From Cymbomonas tetramitiformis (Eukaryota > Chlorophyta > Pyramimonadophyceae > Pyramimonadales > Pyramimonadaceae), in NCBI GenBank assembly GCA_001247695.2, contig LGRX02034398.1, positions 1-52,816 on the forward strand: DNA of 52,816 nucleotides. The letters are read 5' to 3'. Positions 29,795-41,153 of this stretch are shown here, one piece after another; positions within the stretch are counted from its first letter, which is position 1; each line of letters begins with the position of its first letter. A model generated the notes under the pieces. That model had not been told where the DNA came from. It ran no database searches and saw only the letters and a list, made by a program, of their open reading frames with translations. The position numbers and the translations under genes were made by a program.

Positions 29795-32700
29795 TGCTGA
29801 ATATATCAGCTTGACTGTATATTCGGAGTGTGGTAATCAGAATAGATAAACGGATAAGCAGAATACCGAGTCTTCCCGTTATATGTTCGGGGTCTAGGGT
29901 TCCGGGACCGGTGACAGTCATACACCCTAACTATAGGAATGACAGTCGGGGCGTCACTTCCAGCACACCACCTAGGGTGGTGACTGGCAAACTAGGTGGT
30001 CACGGAACTGAAACAAACACCTACTCAGCTTCGGTGGAAATAAGCATCCTACAGGAGAACCTGTCCTTTCTGGCAGGGTAACTCCGAAACTAGCAGCTAG
30101 TGAGAGACATACTGCAGAATACGGATACAGTTAAAACCCTAAATTAAGCCCATCTTGGGGCAACCTGAACCAACAGCATTAAACTCTGGAGGCAGGCTAA
30201 TCTCAATCTCGGTAACTCTAGCCACTTTGAAAGTGCCCGGGAGAGCCGGTGCCACTGTCACAGCGCCCAGGAGAGCTGGTACCACTGTCTGTCAAATCAT
30301 GCGTAGAGCAAATTGAGAGAATTGAAGATGTGCCGATGGTAGTTGCACCGGGTGCAATCGGTCCGGCCCGGTGTTGAATTGAAGAAGAAAGTGCATCCCC
30401 GGTTCCACCGCCCCAGGCGGCGGGTGGCTCGTAGTCCGGCGATGGCGGAGCACCACCCGGTGAGGGCGGCGCAGCAATAATCGGAGCTGCCGCAGGTGGC
30501 TGCGGGGGGCCCGGGAGCCACGTCCACCCGTACCCGTACGTAGCACGGTACCAGCTGTGGTACCAGCCCTCCGGCTGCCAGTAGAGATCCGGCGGGATGG
30601 TTGTGGGCGTCAGCACACCAGCGCCACCGACCTCGTCGCCGATGCGCCCTGTTGCCGAAGATGTTGGCGCGGAGCAATCACGCGAAGGCGCGGCAGTTGC
30701 ACAAATAACAAACATCAGGCAGACTGCGAGAGACGTGAGGGCAGAGAATCCGAAACCCATTGGCGGTCTGCCGCACCCCAAGGCCTGTCTCGGTGGCGGA
30801 AGACACTCGCCATCATCCTCGGAGTCGTCCGTCGTTACGGAGACGGAGTCCACGGGCGCGACGGAGCCCATGTGGTGCATGGCAAGGGTCGGTTCCGGTC
30901 CCGCGATGTCCAAGTTGAACGCGAACTTGTCCATGAAGGTCGCGTGTGGCTCGTGCGCGTGTAGCGCGCTGACGGGGTACATCCCCTCGTCTGACACCAC
31001 CGACTGCGGAGCGGAGGGCGGTGCCGGCGGTGGCGGCACGTCCAGAGCGTCGGCATGGACTTCGTCGTGAATCTTGAAGTTGTGGATGTTCGTAGCACCA
31101 CCAACCGCGCAAACCCCGAGGCGGGTGTCAGCGGGCTGGCGGTACCCCAGGTACTCGTCGATGGTGTCGGGCACCCGCTCCTCGGCGACAGCGAAGGAGA
31201 ACGCGGAGGCGGTGTCGTAGAGATCCGGTTTGCCGTCTGCAATGCAGCAGACGGCGTCGAAACGGGCGGCGTCGTCGTCGTCCACGGCGTTCTGGAACAT
31301 CACGGCGAGCATGTCGTTCTCGCTGTCCGCAATGTTGAAACCGTGTGCCCCAACATGTCCGCGTGGCCCGCCGTTCGGGCAGTCCCGATGCCAATGCTTC
31401 TCCGCCGTAGCGGAGCATGCCGGGTGCCGGCACAACGGGACGAACGTACCGGTGGGCTTGTGGAAAGCCACCTTACCCGAAGACTTCCCACGGAAGTTCT
31501 GCGGGAAGTTGCCGTGCTCGGGAAGGGGCTTCGCTGCGAAGCGGACGCCGCCACCATGTCCACCGCGTCCGATGGCGTTCTTCTTGTCGTTGCGGGGCGT
31601 GTAGCCCTTCGTGTCGTCGAGACGGTTGTTGAGGGCCTTGATCTCCCTCTTCATGTCGTAGAGCTGGTCGCGGAGCTCGCTGAAGACGGTCTTGTAATCC
31701 TCGTCGTCGCTCTGCCCAGCCAGGGTGAGGGCGGAGAACGTGCGCGTAGCAGGCGGGACGTGCGAATCCGTCCCGTGTTGTGCGTGGCACTCACGGGTCC
31801 ATTGCTGAATGGTGGCAAGGGACTCCGCCGCACGTTGGTCGTGCAACAGGAGGCGGTTGACGACCGGAGCATAGAAGACCGGGTCGAGGGACTTGATGAA
31901 GAGGGACTTGACCTCCATGTCGTCGAGTGTGCTCTTCCGTCGAGCGGACCGGAGAGCGGCGTTGAAGGCGGCGATAGCCCGTGACGGGTCGAACTGGTTG
32001 ATCTTGATGGCCAGAAGGTCCGCGGTGCCCTGGAAGGGTCCGCCGGAATCCAGAAGCATCCTGGCGATCTCCAGCAACACCCGTTTCCCATCGAACGGGT
32101 GTGCCTCCGCCGAAGACTCCATCCAGTCTGCCGCGGGTGACACCGGAGCAACGATAAATTCCAGTGTCGAAAATAAAAGCTTGTTCGCCTCAGCGCGCAC
32201 GGGTAGGGTGGCATTCTCCAGGTCGAACAAAGAGGAAAACGCGGACTCCTCAGTGACGAAAATGTCCCGTAATGCCAGTACCAGACGGGCGAAAACAGAG
32301 CTGACGTTTGATTCCGTACCATCAAAACGTCCATGTTTGTCGTCGTATACCTTCTTGATGACTAGCTTGGCGGCGCGCTCGTCGAAGGATTCCTTCGCCA
32401 GACGCTTGACCGCGTCGAGGAACAGTGCCCCTGCCGACTGGGCAGTCGGGGTAGCCGTAACCGTAGGAGTGGCTGGTGTGGTCGCATGTCGAGCTGCGGC
32501 ATCGTCGAAAATTGTAACTAGTGAGCGGCGTGCGGCCGCGGTGTGTGATCTTGTAGAAGTACCCATGATGAAGTGACTGCAGAGATAGGGTGAGGTGAAT
32601 AATGCCAGGTGAGGTTAACGGCGTGGGCGACGGCTTGCGAGTTGCGGCGGGTCGTCGAGGATAAATCGGGGAAAACAGCAAATTGCACGCGGTCGTGTGG

Positions 32701-33135
32701 GACGAAAGGACGTGATCAATGTCGGACGGTGTGCAAGCGACCAGAAGCAACAAAATCCAGCCCAACGATACTGCACGAAATCAAGTCGCCGTAATGCGCA
32801 CCCCACTCATGTCCAATCAACCGCGCTGCCGAAACTGAGCCATACCGCCCGTACCGAAAACCTCTCTAGCGCGGGTTCCTCACCCCATCTCAAGCGTCGG
32901 TGTTTAGCCAATCATGGCCAAAGTCGCAGTGTAAAATTAAGCGTGCGTGGTACCAAACCTGCTGAATATATCAGCTTGACTGTATATTCGGAGTGTGGTA
33001 ATCAGAATAGATAAACGGTTAAGCAGAATACCGAGTCTTCCCGTTATATGTTCGGGGTCTAGGGTTCCGGGACCGGTGACAGTCATACACCCTAACTACT
33101 GTATAGGAATGACAGTCGGGGCGTCACTTCCAGCA
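29795..33135 (-). mobile_element. Gag-only LTR retrotransposon (TR-GAG type), TSD CATCC
   Basis: Left LTR 29795-29965 (171 bp) and right LTR 32960-33135 (176 bp) differ by one substitution and one 5-bp indel. Both start TGCTG and end CAGCA. CATCC is duplicated outside them (29790-29794, 33136-33140). The only ORF is a gag on the minus strand, so the element's 5' LTR is the right one; inside it GGTTTGGTACCACGC resembles a PBS. No protease, integrase or RT. Such terminal-repeat gag-only elements are known in plants (TR-GAG) and need help from an autonomous relative. Confidence 0.9.
30218..32566 (-). CDS. Gag polyprotein of TR-GAG element, with membrane segment
   Basis: 782 residues, ATG at 32566, intact. 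The N-terminal 300 residues are helical and include a segment (about residues 130-190: LLFSTLEFIV...ESSAEAHPFDGKRVLL) resembling the host Copia gag (ILFHILTALV...ESATVSAEDGRRAW). Then come a coiled coil, a basic GRGGHGGG stretch, and a Cys/His cluster C-x4-C-x6-H-W-H-R-D-C (about 378-395). The C-terminal third is acidic then Pro-rich, with a hydrophobic helix near residue 615 (LAVCLMFVICATA) and a final Pro/Gly/Ser tail with WYHSWY-type aromatics. No DSG/DTG protease motif, RT or integrase. The relation to Copia gag is by eye. Confidence 0.8.
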   Translation of the reverse strand: MGTSTRSHTAAARRSLVTIFDDAAARHATTPATPTVTATPTAQSAGALFLDAVKRLAKESFDERAAKLVIKKVYDDKHGRFDGTESNVSSVFARLVLALRDIFVTEESAFSSLFDLENATLPVRAEANKLLFSTLEFIVAPVSPAADWMESSAEAHPFDGKRVLLEIARMLLDSGGPFQGTADLLAIKINQFDPSRAIAAFNAALRSARRKSTLDDMEVKSLFIKSLDPVFYAPVVNRLLLHDQRAAESLATIQQWTRECHAQHGTDSHVPPATRTFSALTLAGQSDDEDYKTVFSELRDQLYDMKREIKALNNRLDDTKGYTPRNDKKNAIGRGGHGGGVRFAAKPLPEHGNFPQNFRGKSSGKVAFHKPTGTFVPLCRHPACSATAEKHWHRDCPNGGPRGHVGAHGFNIADSENDMLAVMFQNAVDDDDAARFDAVCCIADGKPDLYDTASAFSFAVAEERVPDTIDEYLGYRQPADTRLGVCAVGGATNIHNFKIHDEVHADALDVPPPPAPPSAPQSVVSDEGMYPVSALHAHEPHATFMDKFAFNLDIAGPEPTLAMHHMGSVAPVDSVSVTTDDSEDDGECLPPPRQALGCGRPPMGFGFSALTSLAVCLMFVICATAAPSRDCSAPTSSATGRIGDEVGGAGVLTPTTIPPDLYWQPEGWYHSWYRATYGYGWTWLPGPPQPPAAAPIIAAPPSPGGAPPSPDYEPPAAWGGGTGDALSSSIQHRAGPIAPGATTIGTSSILSICSTHDLTDSGTSSPGRCDSGTGSPGHFQSG

Positions 33136-33518
33136 CATCCCGCAGGCTCGCATTGTTGGTGGCCGCAGGCGTGACGAGCCCCACCGCCCGCCGCAGGCTC
33201 ATGATGCTCAGCCGCAGGCGTCCGGGCAGGGTGCTCACCGGGCTGGGGGCGGCAGGAGCGCAGCTCCTCGTGCCAGGCAGGGCCGCGGCGGTAAGATTCG
33301 ACAACAGAACATGAAGGGGCACAGGAAGGGCTCTCACCCTTTCCCTCATGCCCCTCCGCCGCGGACTCAGAGGCCGCAGCAGCCTGCCTCCGGTGGTTCG
33401 CCGACTGCCTTGAGGGTGACCCGTGATGCACAGGACCGCCACACGGTCCAGTGCTGGGACTGCGGCGGTCCTCACTTCCGCCGTGATTGCCCTGGAGGGG
33501 CACAGATAGAGTGCGCAC

Positions 33519-36500
33519 ATGGCAGGATTTCACCCCGAGGGCACACCGATTGCAGACATCCTGGCAGAGCTGGATGAGGCTTTCCTCGATCCGGAGGAGG
33601 AGGTGTATGGGTCATGCCTATACACCTACTCATTGGAGCTCGGGGAGGCACCGCTTGACCTCCCCGCGGCCCAGGCGGCTGCCGTGGTGCCGCATTCTGC
33701 CGTTGACAGTGGGGAGCCATGGACTGAGTCAAAGTGGGCTATCTGGGATTCATGTGGCCGCTCGGAGGAGCAGTACTACGACGCTGTCAACCGCTTCAAC
33801 TCGTACCAGGACCCTGACGATGGGGACTGCCCCGACGGTGAGGACACGCCTGCTCAGCTCCACATTGCTGTGCGCCAGCCTCCGGACACGGCCATGTCAC
33901 TGCAGCACTTCAGTGTTGAGCCGCAGCAGCCAGCTGTGCCGGCAGCCGACGTGCAGGTCACAACTACCAACACCGAATTCCCTGGAGCTGTACAACTGGT
34001 GAGCACGGCACCGCCATCCCGGCCCAGGGGTCCGGGTGGCCCGGGCCGCAGGCCCTATGATGGGGCTGGTCACTTCCTCTACATGAGTTTGCTGTGCATT
34101 ATTGCATTCTCTGGCACGGCAGATGCGGTGCAGTCTGGTGGTGCCTCCGGTGCTGTGCTGGAGATGCACCCACGGGCTCTGGCACTTTGGCATGTTGTCA
34201 CCTGGGGTCTGGCTATCTCGGCTTGTCTTCCTGCCGTTGGTGCCAGGACTCCCGTACGCACCTGGAGGCGCCTTGTGAACCGGCAGTCTCCGGCGGGCAA
34301 GTCCCAGCCTCCAACAACCCGGCCTCCGGAGGGTGAGCCCCGTGCCTTCCGACACTCCTCACCAGTCGGGGCTGCTATTCTGGTTATCTGTGGCCTGGCC
34401 TTAATATGTACCTCGGCACTATTGATTGGGTACTCTCTGGGTCTGCGGCAGTCAGTCAGTCAGTCAGCTTACCCCACCAGCAGGGGGGTCCGTCGGCCGT
34501 TCTGCTGGTCAGGTTTTCTCAGCTGATGGACTGGCTACCGGTGATACTGGCTTATGTCTGGTCTCTGGTTATGCTGTTGGTACTTATGCTTCTGTGGAGC
34601 TCGGTGTACTGTCTGGTCAGCTTGGGTCAGTTACAGTGGTCTACCCTTTGGTACCCGCTGGTTATACTGGTATTCCGGTTTATGGCGGTGCGGAGTCAGT
34701 TCCTTTGTATGTACCCGACGAGCGAGGAGTGCGTGGGCTGCTTCTGGATTATTCAGTTCTCTGGCCAGTACTGTCCCTGCACCCGTCCGGGTTGACAGGG
34801 GCATTGTGTGTGACTCTGGAGCCACATGTGTCATGTGCGGGGACCTGTCGGCCTGCGCCGACGTGGACTACTCCCGTACGGTGGCCTTCACCATGGTCAC
34901 GGCTGGAGCTCACAGGACAGATGCTACTGTGACGTTCCATCTGTATGGGGTCTGTATCCAGGACGGAGCCATCGACTACCACTTCGTTGTACCAAACTCA
35001 CACTATAAAGCAGGCTGCCGCACTCTCCTGTCTTCTCGGGTTATGCTATCCCTCGGCTTCGGATCACCTGACCTTGTGTCCCGCACGTACACCCACCTGC
35101 CTACTGGCCGTGTCTATCGGATCATTGACTCTGGCACAGACTATATGTGGGCGGAGGTCCCTGAGGGGGCCGCCAGTGCACTCATCCAGACTGTCGCACG
35201 TGTCCGCACTGGTGAGATCTGTGACTGGATGTGGGCCCGCTCAGAGTATGCCAAGTGGGTTTTCCTGAAGGGCTCGCCCGCTGCACTGGCCAAGACCGGG
35301 GAACACAACATTGACATCTCTCTCTTCGGAGATGACCTCCCCCCCCGGCGTGGGTAACAACCAGACCTGCCCAGTCAGGTATTCACTCTCTGATTCCTGC
35401 TGGGGCCACCTCTGGGCCGGTGCCTATATATATGGCAACCCGCCCTTTGACAGGCTCACCTGTGAGCGGATGCTCAAGAAGGCCAACCGAGACTTTGCAA
35501 CCGACCCCGAGCACACGGTATTCCTCTTCCTGATTCCCCAGTCACACCTCAGTACCTTCAGGCAGCACCTTATTCACTGGGAGGTACTACATGTGTATCC
35601 GGCTGGCACAGAGGGCATATTTAGCTACCGTCGTGAGCACACCTATGCTGGACGGCCCCTTCAGTCGGCTGGCTCGGAGGTCGGGGGGGGGCGTGTTTTC
35701 ATAGCTGGTACCCCGTTCCCGGTGGCTATCATCTTCCGTGATCGGTACACGTCCATGAGGTTCACCCCTGAGAGGTGGTGCCATACCGCATATGCTCATG
35801 CTCATGGTCTCAGGCTGGCTCAGCTCATGGACCTTGGTGCTGAGATTGCCCGACCTGGTACCACTGTTACCCGGGAGCAGCTTCTGGCTCACAGGACCTG
35901 TGCTGAGGCCTGTGCTGTGTGTGCCCGTATGCGGGCGGTGCAGCCAAGTCCGAAACACCCTCCGGCTGACAGATACAAGCAAGGCTCAGAAGCCTGGATC
36001 TATGTGGGCGGCTGATGCTACAGGCCCGGCTATGACGGGTCAAGGTACCGCTGGACCTTTGTGGAGTTCACTGTGAGATTTACATTCTGCTCTGCTCTGC
36101 TGAGAAGTCAGCATACAGCTTCATTCTGGCTCAGTTCCTGGCAGATGTTGTTCATCATGCTTTGCCTGCACTGGTCTGGTCCTCCGCACTGATTGTGCCC
36201 CGGAGCTGTGTGACCTTGCAGCGCAGGCTTTGTACAAACACCATGGCATCAAACACCTGCAGTCATCGCCCACCCTGCACTGGCAGAACTTCATGGCTGA
36301 ATATGTGATCGGTAAGATCTCGTCGGTCTCCCGTGCACTTCTGGAGACGGCCGGTATGGACCTTACCTACTGGCCCCTTGCGGACAGTCATGCCTGCTTA
36401 TTGTGGGATATCCTGCCTCATGGGCGGGACGCCGTGGTGCCATTCTATCACCTTATGGGCTATCACTTTACCTACTCCCGCATCGAGATATTCGGCACCC

Positions 36501-39500
36501 TATGCACTGTGGCCATGGATGTTCAGCAGATGCGGGCCCGGTGTCCGGGGGTCTCCAAGAAGCGGACCCCCCGGGCCCGGCAGGGGCGGTTTGTGGGCAT
36601 CAGCCTCAGGTCCTCGGCCTACAAGGTGCTGGACCTGGAGAGGAACAAAGTTGTTTCCGAGGGCCGGCCGGACTTCATCAGAAACTATTCAGAGTTCGGG
36701 CAGGTGATGTCATCGTTCCCTGCCCCCGCTCCCGACGAGCAGCACTCCGCACCTGTGCCGAGTGACAGGCCGCAGCCGTGGAGGGACTACGCCACTGACA
36801 TGGTGGTGTCGGTCCATTCCGTAGCTGCCTATTATGACACCCGGGACGGTGAGACCTATGCCACCGTGCAGTTGCTTGACACTGGCTCTGCCGACACCTT
36901 CTGGACCACGGCCCAGCAGTACGTCATGACTGACCCTGCAGGCACTGCTTGGTTTGACTTGGTCCACTGGCTGGACCGCCGCGGGATCATTGACTGTGTC
37001 AACCAATACTACCCGCTCTGGACTCTGGCTAAGGCTCAGGAGGCCCGCGGTGATCCGCTGTATCCGGCGCTCATTGTCTGGACAGACATGAGGCGGTCCA
37101 GGTCCTATGGGGTGCTCTTTCGGCCTATGACCTACGGTGATGTGGCTGCCCCACGTGCCCATGCATGCCATGGACCTCCGTGCCAGTCTGGTGGTGTTCC
37201 CTGATACCCACAGTGCTTGCCACCTTCCCTTCTCCGACCACCCGGAGCAGCACCAGTGGCTCCTTCCGCACTATGTGGTCCCACCAGAGGACACGGTCGG
37301 TGCATTGCCTGCCAGTGGCACCCTCAGCTTCTGTCGTATTTCTACTGACCTCGCCGAGCGCCTATACCATACTGCGGCCCCTGATCTGCCACTGCCGGGT
37401 GGGTACCGCCAGGCACTGTCTATGCCTGATGGGGCTCAGTGGGAGGTGGAGGCTATTACCGGTGGGGAGGTGCAGCCTCTGATTGACCAGGGTAAGCTGG
37501 AGCCAGTGGAGGAGCTCCCGGACGGTGAGGTTGCCACCAGCACCATCTTTGTGCTGAACAAACCCTAAAAGCCACAGGATGGCCTGCCGCCCGTCCAAAT
37601 TCATAAAGCTCGGATGGCCGTGGCGGCCACGTGGCACTGGGGCTACACCCATGCTGAGACTGCATGCACGGTAGCAGACCTGCCCACCTTCCTCCGCCTT
37701 CTCTTCATCCTGTCTATTATCTTTGCTGGTATGGGGGTTATGGTCTATCACTTTGACGTCAGTCAGGCATTTGTCCATGCCCGTCTGGAGGTTCCTATAT
37801 ATGTGCGGTTCCCCTCTGGATATAAGTATAAGGGCAGATATGGCTATGCCAAGCTGCTCTATGTTCTCTACGGGCTACGGACGGCTGGTGCTTCCTGGCA
37901 GAAGCTGGCCAACAAATTCATGAAGTCCTTCACCTATCAGGGAATGCACTGCACCCAGTCCACATATGACCCGTGCCTCTACTACTATATTGCGACCTCT
38001 GTGTTCGTAGCCTTCGTGGCGGTCTACGTGGATGACTTCGGGCTGACATGTGATGATGCATTCCACCAGGCTTTCTGGGCAGCTTTCCAGGCGGCATTCA
38101 AGAGCAAGAATCATGGCCGTATGACAGCCGTCCTGCAGCTTGCGGTTGACTATGATCGGTGGGGCATTGCACTGTCCCAGACCAGGCAGATCAAGGAGCT
38201 CATTTCCAAGTTCAAGCTTCCAGCCAAAACCTTTTACAATCCGATGGATGTGAACCTCGTTATCCAGAAGCCGGAGCACCCTGATCTCACCCTTGTCACC
38301 CCGTACCTCTCACTTCTCGGGTGCGTCCCTGTTGTGGATTGCACGGTGCACCAGGCCAGATGTGTACTACTCAGTCATGTATCTGGCACAGTTCTCCTCG
38401 TGCCCCTCAGCTCGGGCCTGGTGTCCACTACCCGGAGGTACAGTGGGATGTACCTAAGAGGCCTTGGTGGCTACTGCCCAGCGGTACTAGTCATAGTACC
38501 AGAATCGAATCTGGTACTATCACAAGTACCAAAACGCTAGAATTTTTGTTGGTGTCCTCCTCCATGCTGATGGTGCTATCCAGGATATACCGTCACCTTT
38601 ATGACCCCAACTGAGTTGCCGTATGCCCCTTTGGTCCATAGGTCACGTGTATCCCTCCCAGTATATGCATATTGCCACCAACTTGGAGTTTTGTGTTACA
38701 AAATAGTGTCCCACTTGTCTTCGAAATCTTGGCGCTTCTTTCGAATTTTTCTCGAACAGATTTTGGATTCAAATCAACCCAGCGATAACTCAAATTGAAG
38801 CTGTATAGCATGGCCAATGATGGATATGGTCATGGGGCAGTTGGCATACTGCCCGTCGCTCAAATTGCGACATGCTAAACATCCCATCTCCACCAAATGG
38901 TCCAACTCAAGGTATGAGGGCTATCGTCGATTTTGGAGCCTAGTCGTGACACTAAAACTATGAAATAAGTATATTATAACGTCGGATTGCCTCACCAGCG
39001 TTTATGACATCAAAAGTAAACCCATATATCGATTTTTAAAACTTTTACATGCATGCGAAGTTGCCGTACTTGGACTCTACACATGGAACTTAAGTACGAA
39101 ACCGCTCCCGATATTACTACAAAAAATGCCAAGAGGCCAATTTATCACACCCTTGGGTGTTATTGAATCCCAATACCGGCGATAAAGACGTTCAAATGGC
39201 ACAACCCATGATGACCACTTAGGATACATCCCAATAATGAAATGTGACATCATGCATGCCACCTCGTGGCCACATAGCGTGCCCTTTTAAGTCACCGCGC
39301 CCTTGGTACTTGTGACAGTACCAGAAAATTTAATTAATTTTATGGCGTTACACCCCCCAAAAGCACACCACACATACACATACCTAAAGTTCACGAGAGT
39401 ACATTTCAGCATCAATAACAATTCAAAAGGGTCCTAAATGATTTTTCAAAACCTTCATGGGACTCATACACCCCCTATAGTGCCCATAATAACGCATGCA

Positions 39501-40015
39501 TTTTGGTACTTGTGACAGTATACCATACCACCGGGCAGTAGCCATTGGGTACATCCCCTTGTACCTAAGCCAACTCGACCGTATATGACACCAATCAAAT
39601 CGAACGGTTTGGCATCGTACAACGCACCAACGTTGACCAACTCGATGCTTGACATGGGGATATATCGCGCACCCCGATGCGATCGAGAATATATACTCAT
39701 TTGAACGTCATGAAATGACCATTTGACGGTTTTCAACAAAAGATATTTTAAACGTGCGCTAGTCGGCGTGTTTTTATTTTGCCGCTCTCTTTGTGTTTTG
39801 GCATCAGAGGATCCATCTGACGGGCGATTGCATATTTTTCAGGTACGAAATACAAATTGTATTACTGCCCCCCTGCGGTTCCGTCATTCCATCGTGACCA
39901 AACCTAAACAGGTTCTCTTGCTGAAAAATATGCGCCCTGAGCTCAGACAGCTAAAATATATTCTGAATGTGAGTTGGTGGCAGCCTTCATGATTATCGGT
40001 TGGGCACCGATACAA

Positions 40016-40051
<36 letters not shown>

Positions 40052-40938
40052 CGATTGGCGGGTAGTCAGTTGTGCGACAATATGACGAGAACAATGAGAC
40101 ATGTTGTTATCTACATATTAATAACTCGTTACCAATATTCCAGATTTGTTAAAAATACCGTACTCATTGAGACACTTTTACATCGATGGATAGCTAGCAT
40201 TTGGAATAGATATAATGGTTTCCTATGGCAACCCACCAAATGATAGTGTATATATTATGCCTAAAGTGTATATATTATGCCTAGAGTGTTTGCTGCGCTT
40301 TCTGTCACCATTAAGCAGTCAAATAGAAGCCTCCGCCTCGATGTACCTAAGGGATGTACCTAAGAAAACGCAAGTTTCGAAAATCAACAAAATCTGAAAT
40401 TTGCATAAGTTAAGCCCATACCCAAACCACCCAAATGAGTCAAATGCCGCCAACCACATGTTTCATGTCCTAAAGAGGTGTGTTGGGGACAACATATATC
40501 GGCCACAAGTCAGCTCGGTTGTTTTTCGCCATCCCACGGGCTGAAATGCACGTGCAAAGTTAGGTACAAGGGGATGTACCTAAGCCCGGGTAGTGGACAC
40601 TGGGAGGCACTTCAGAGAGTGGCTCAGTATCTTTACTTCACACGGCACTACCGTATCCGTTATGCTTACCCCAGCGCACCGCTTTCTGTGCTCACAATAC
40701 AGGTGTATTCGGATGCTGACCATGCTCGTGACAAGCTCAACGGGTGCCTCGCCTACTCGGGGGGCATTGTGTTCCTCAACGGCATGGTGCTTCATTGGGT
40801 GTGTGCCCGCCAGACCGATGCTGAGATGTCCTCCACTGGATCTGAGTACGTGGCTGCCTCTGTGGTTGGACAGCGGGCCATGTCTGCTATCCATATGATT
40901 GTGGAGATGTTCGGGTTTATCAGAATCACGCAGAATCA
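33519..40938 (+). pseudogene. Copia pol: protease, integrase, RT, RNase H
   Basis: Pieces: 33519 to about 34460, then a frame change at a (CAGT)n run; a second frame to about 34790; protease CDSGATC near 34812; frame change at the C8 run (about 35340); pre-integrase HRTCAEACAVC near 35900; integrase broken 36016-36200, resuming with QNFMAEYVIG near 36290; frame change near 37150; in-frame TAA at 37566; RT with FDVSQAF (37751) and VYVDDF (38020); TIR-element insertion 38436-40584; RNase H with YSDADHARDK (40704) and STGSEYVAAS (40835). Between gag and protease lie two hydrophobic helices (about 34070-34115 and 34360-34430), unusual for Copia. Not functional as it stands. Confidence 0.85.
38436..40584. 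mobile_element. 2.15 kb TIR element in Copia, TSD CCCGG
   Basis: CCCGG at 38431-38435 and 40585-40589 flanks it. The left end AGGTACAGTGGGATGTACCT and the inverted right end (CTT)AGGTACATCCCCTTGTACCT share AGGTACA..TGTACCT, so each end is itself a near-palindrome. Similar GTACATCCCC..GTACCTAAG blocks occur inside (39549-39570, 40345-40370), suggesting nested relatives. The interior is AT-rich with a (CA)n/(TA)n tract at 40015-40050 and no credible ORF, so it is non-autonomous. Confidence 0.75.
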
Positions 40939-41153
40939 CGCACGTTCATCCGAGCGAACAGTTAGGGGAAATAATCTGTGAGCTCAGAGTGGTGAATAAA
41001 GAGAGATCACTGAGTTGGTCTCTCAGACTTGGACAGCAGAAAATTATAACTCTTGGTGTCTGGGTATATGTTAAATTGCATATCTGAATATATCATATGA
41101 TTCCTCAAGATAATAGAGGATATATGTTTACGCCTGGGAATACCCCTGGGACA
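40939..41153 (+). repeat. LTR 3' end with primer-binding site
   Basis: Contains GGTGAATAAAGAGAG and a TCACTGAGTTGGTCTCTC segment like an R/U5 region. It ends CCTGGGACA at 41153, followed by ATT and TGGTATC (41157-41163). The ending is nearly identical to the LTR end at 25854, so the two are related families. Upstream it joins the Copia RNase H coding sequence directly. Confidence 0.45.

Larger units (their letters stand above)
28804..33577 (+). pseudogene. Copia gag with CCHC-type knuckle, split by insertion
   Basis: The 5' part is 28804-29794 and the 3' part is 33141-33577. Excising 29795-33140 rejoins the same frame, giving about 475 residues. An ATG in excellent context at 28791 lies in another frame that stops at 28875, hinting at an early frameshift. 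The N-terminal half is helical; the C-terminal part is Arg/Gly/Gln-rich and ends with CWDCGGPHFRRDC (near 33451-33489), a CX2CX3HX4C zinc knuckle one residue shorter than the classic spacing. The stop at 33577 overlaps the start of the pol frame (33519) by 59 bp, with pol in the +1 frame. Confidence 0.75.
28791..40938 (+). mobile_element. Ty1/Copia retrotransposon, decayed, with two nested insertions
   Basis: Domain order gag, zinc knuckle, protease, pre-integrase, integrase, RT, RNase H is diagnostic of Copia. The coding sequence is interrupted by a gag-only LTR element (29795-33135) and a TIR element (38436-40584), and pol is broken by several frameshifts and one nonsense codon. Its own LTRs were not identified: the right end is overwritten near 40939 by another LTR fragment. 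Coding DNA is GC-rich compared with the AT-rich flanks. Confidence 0.85.
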
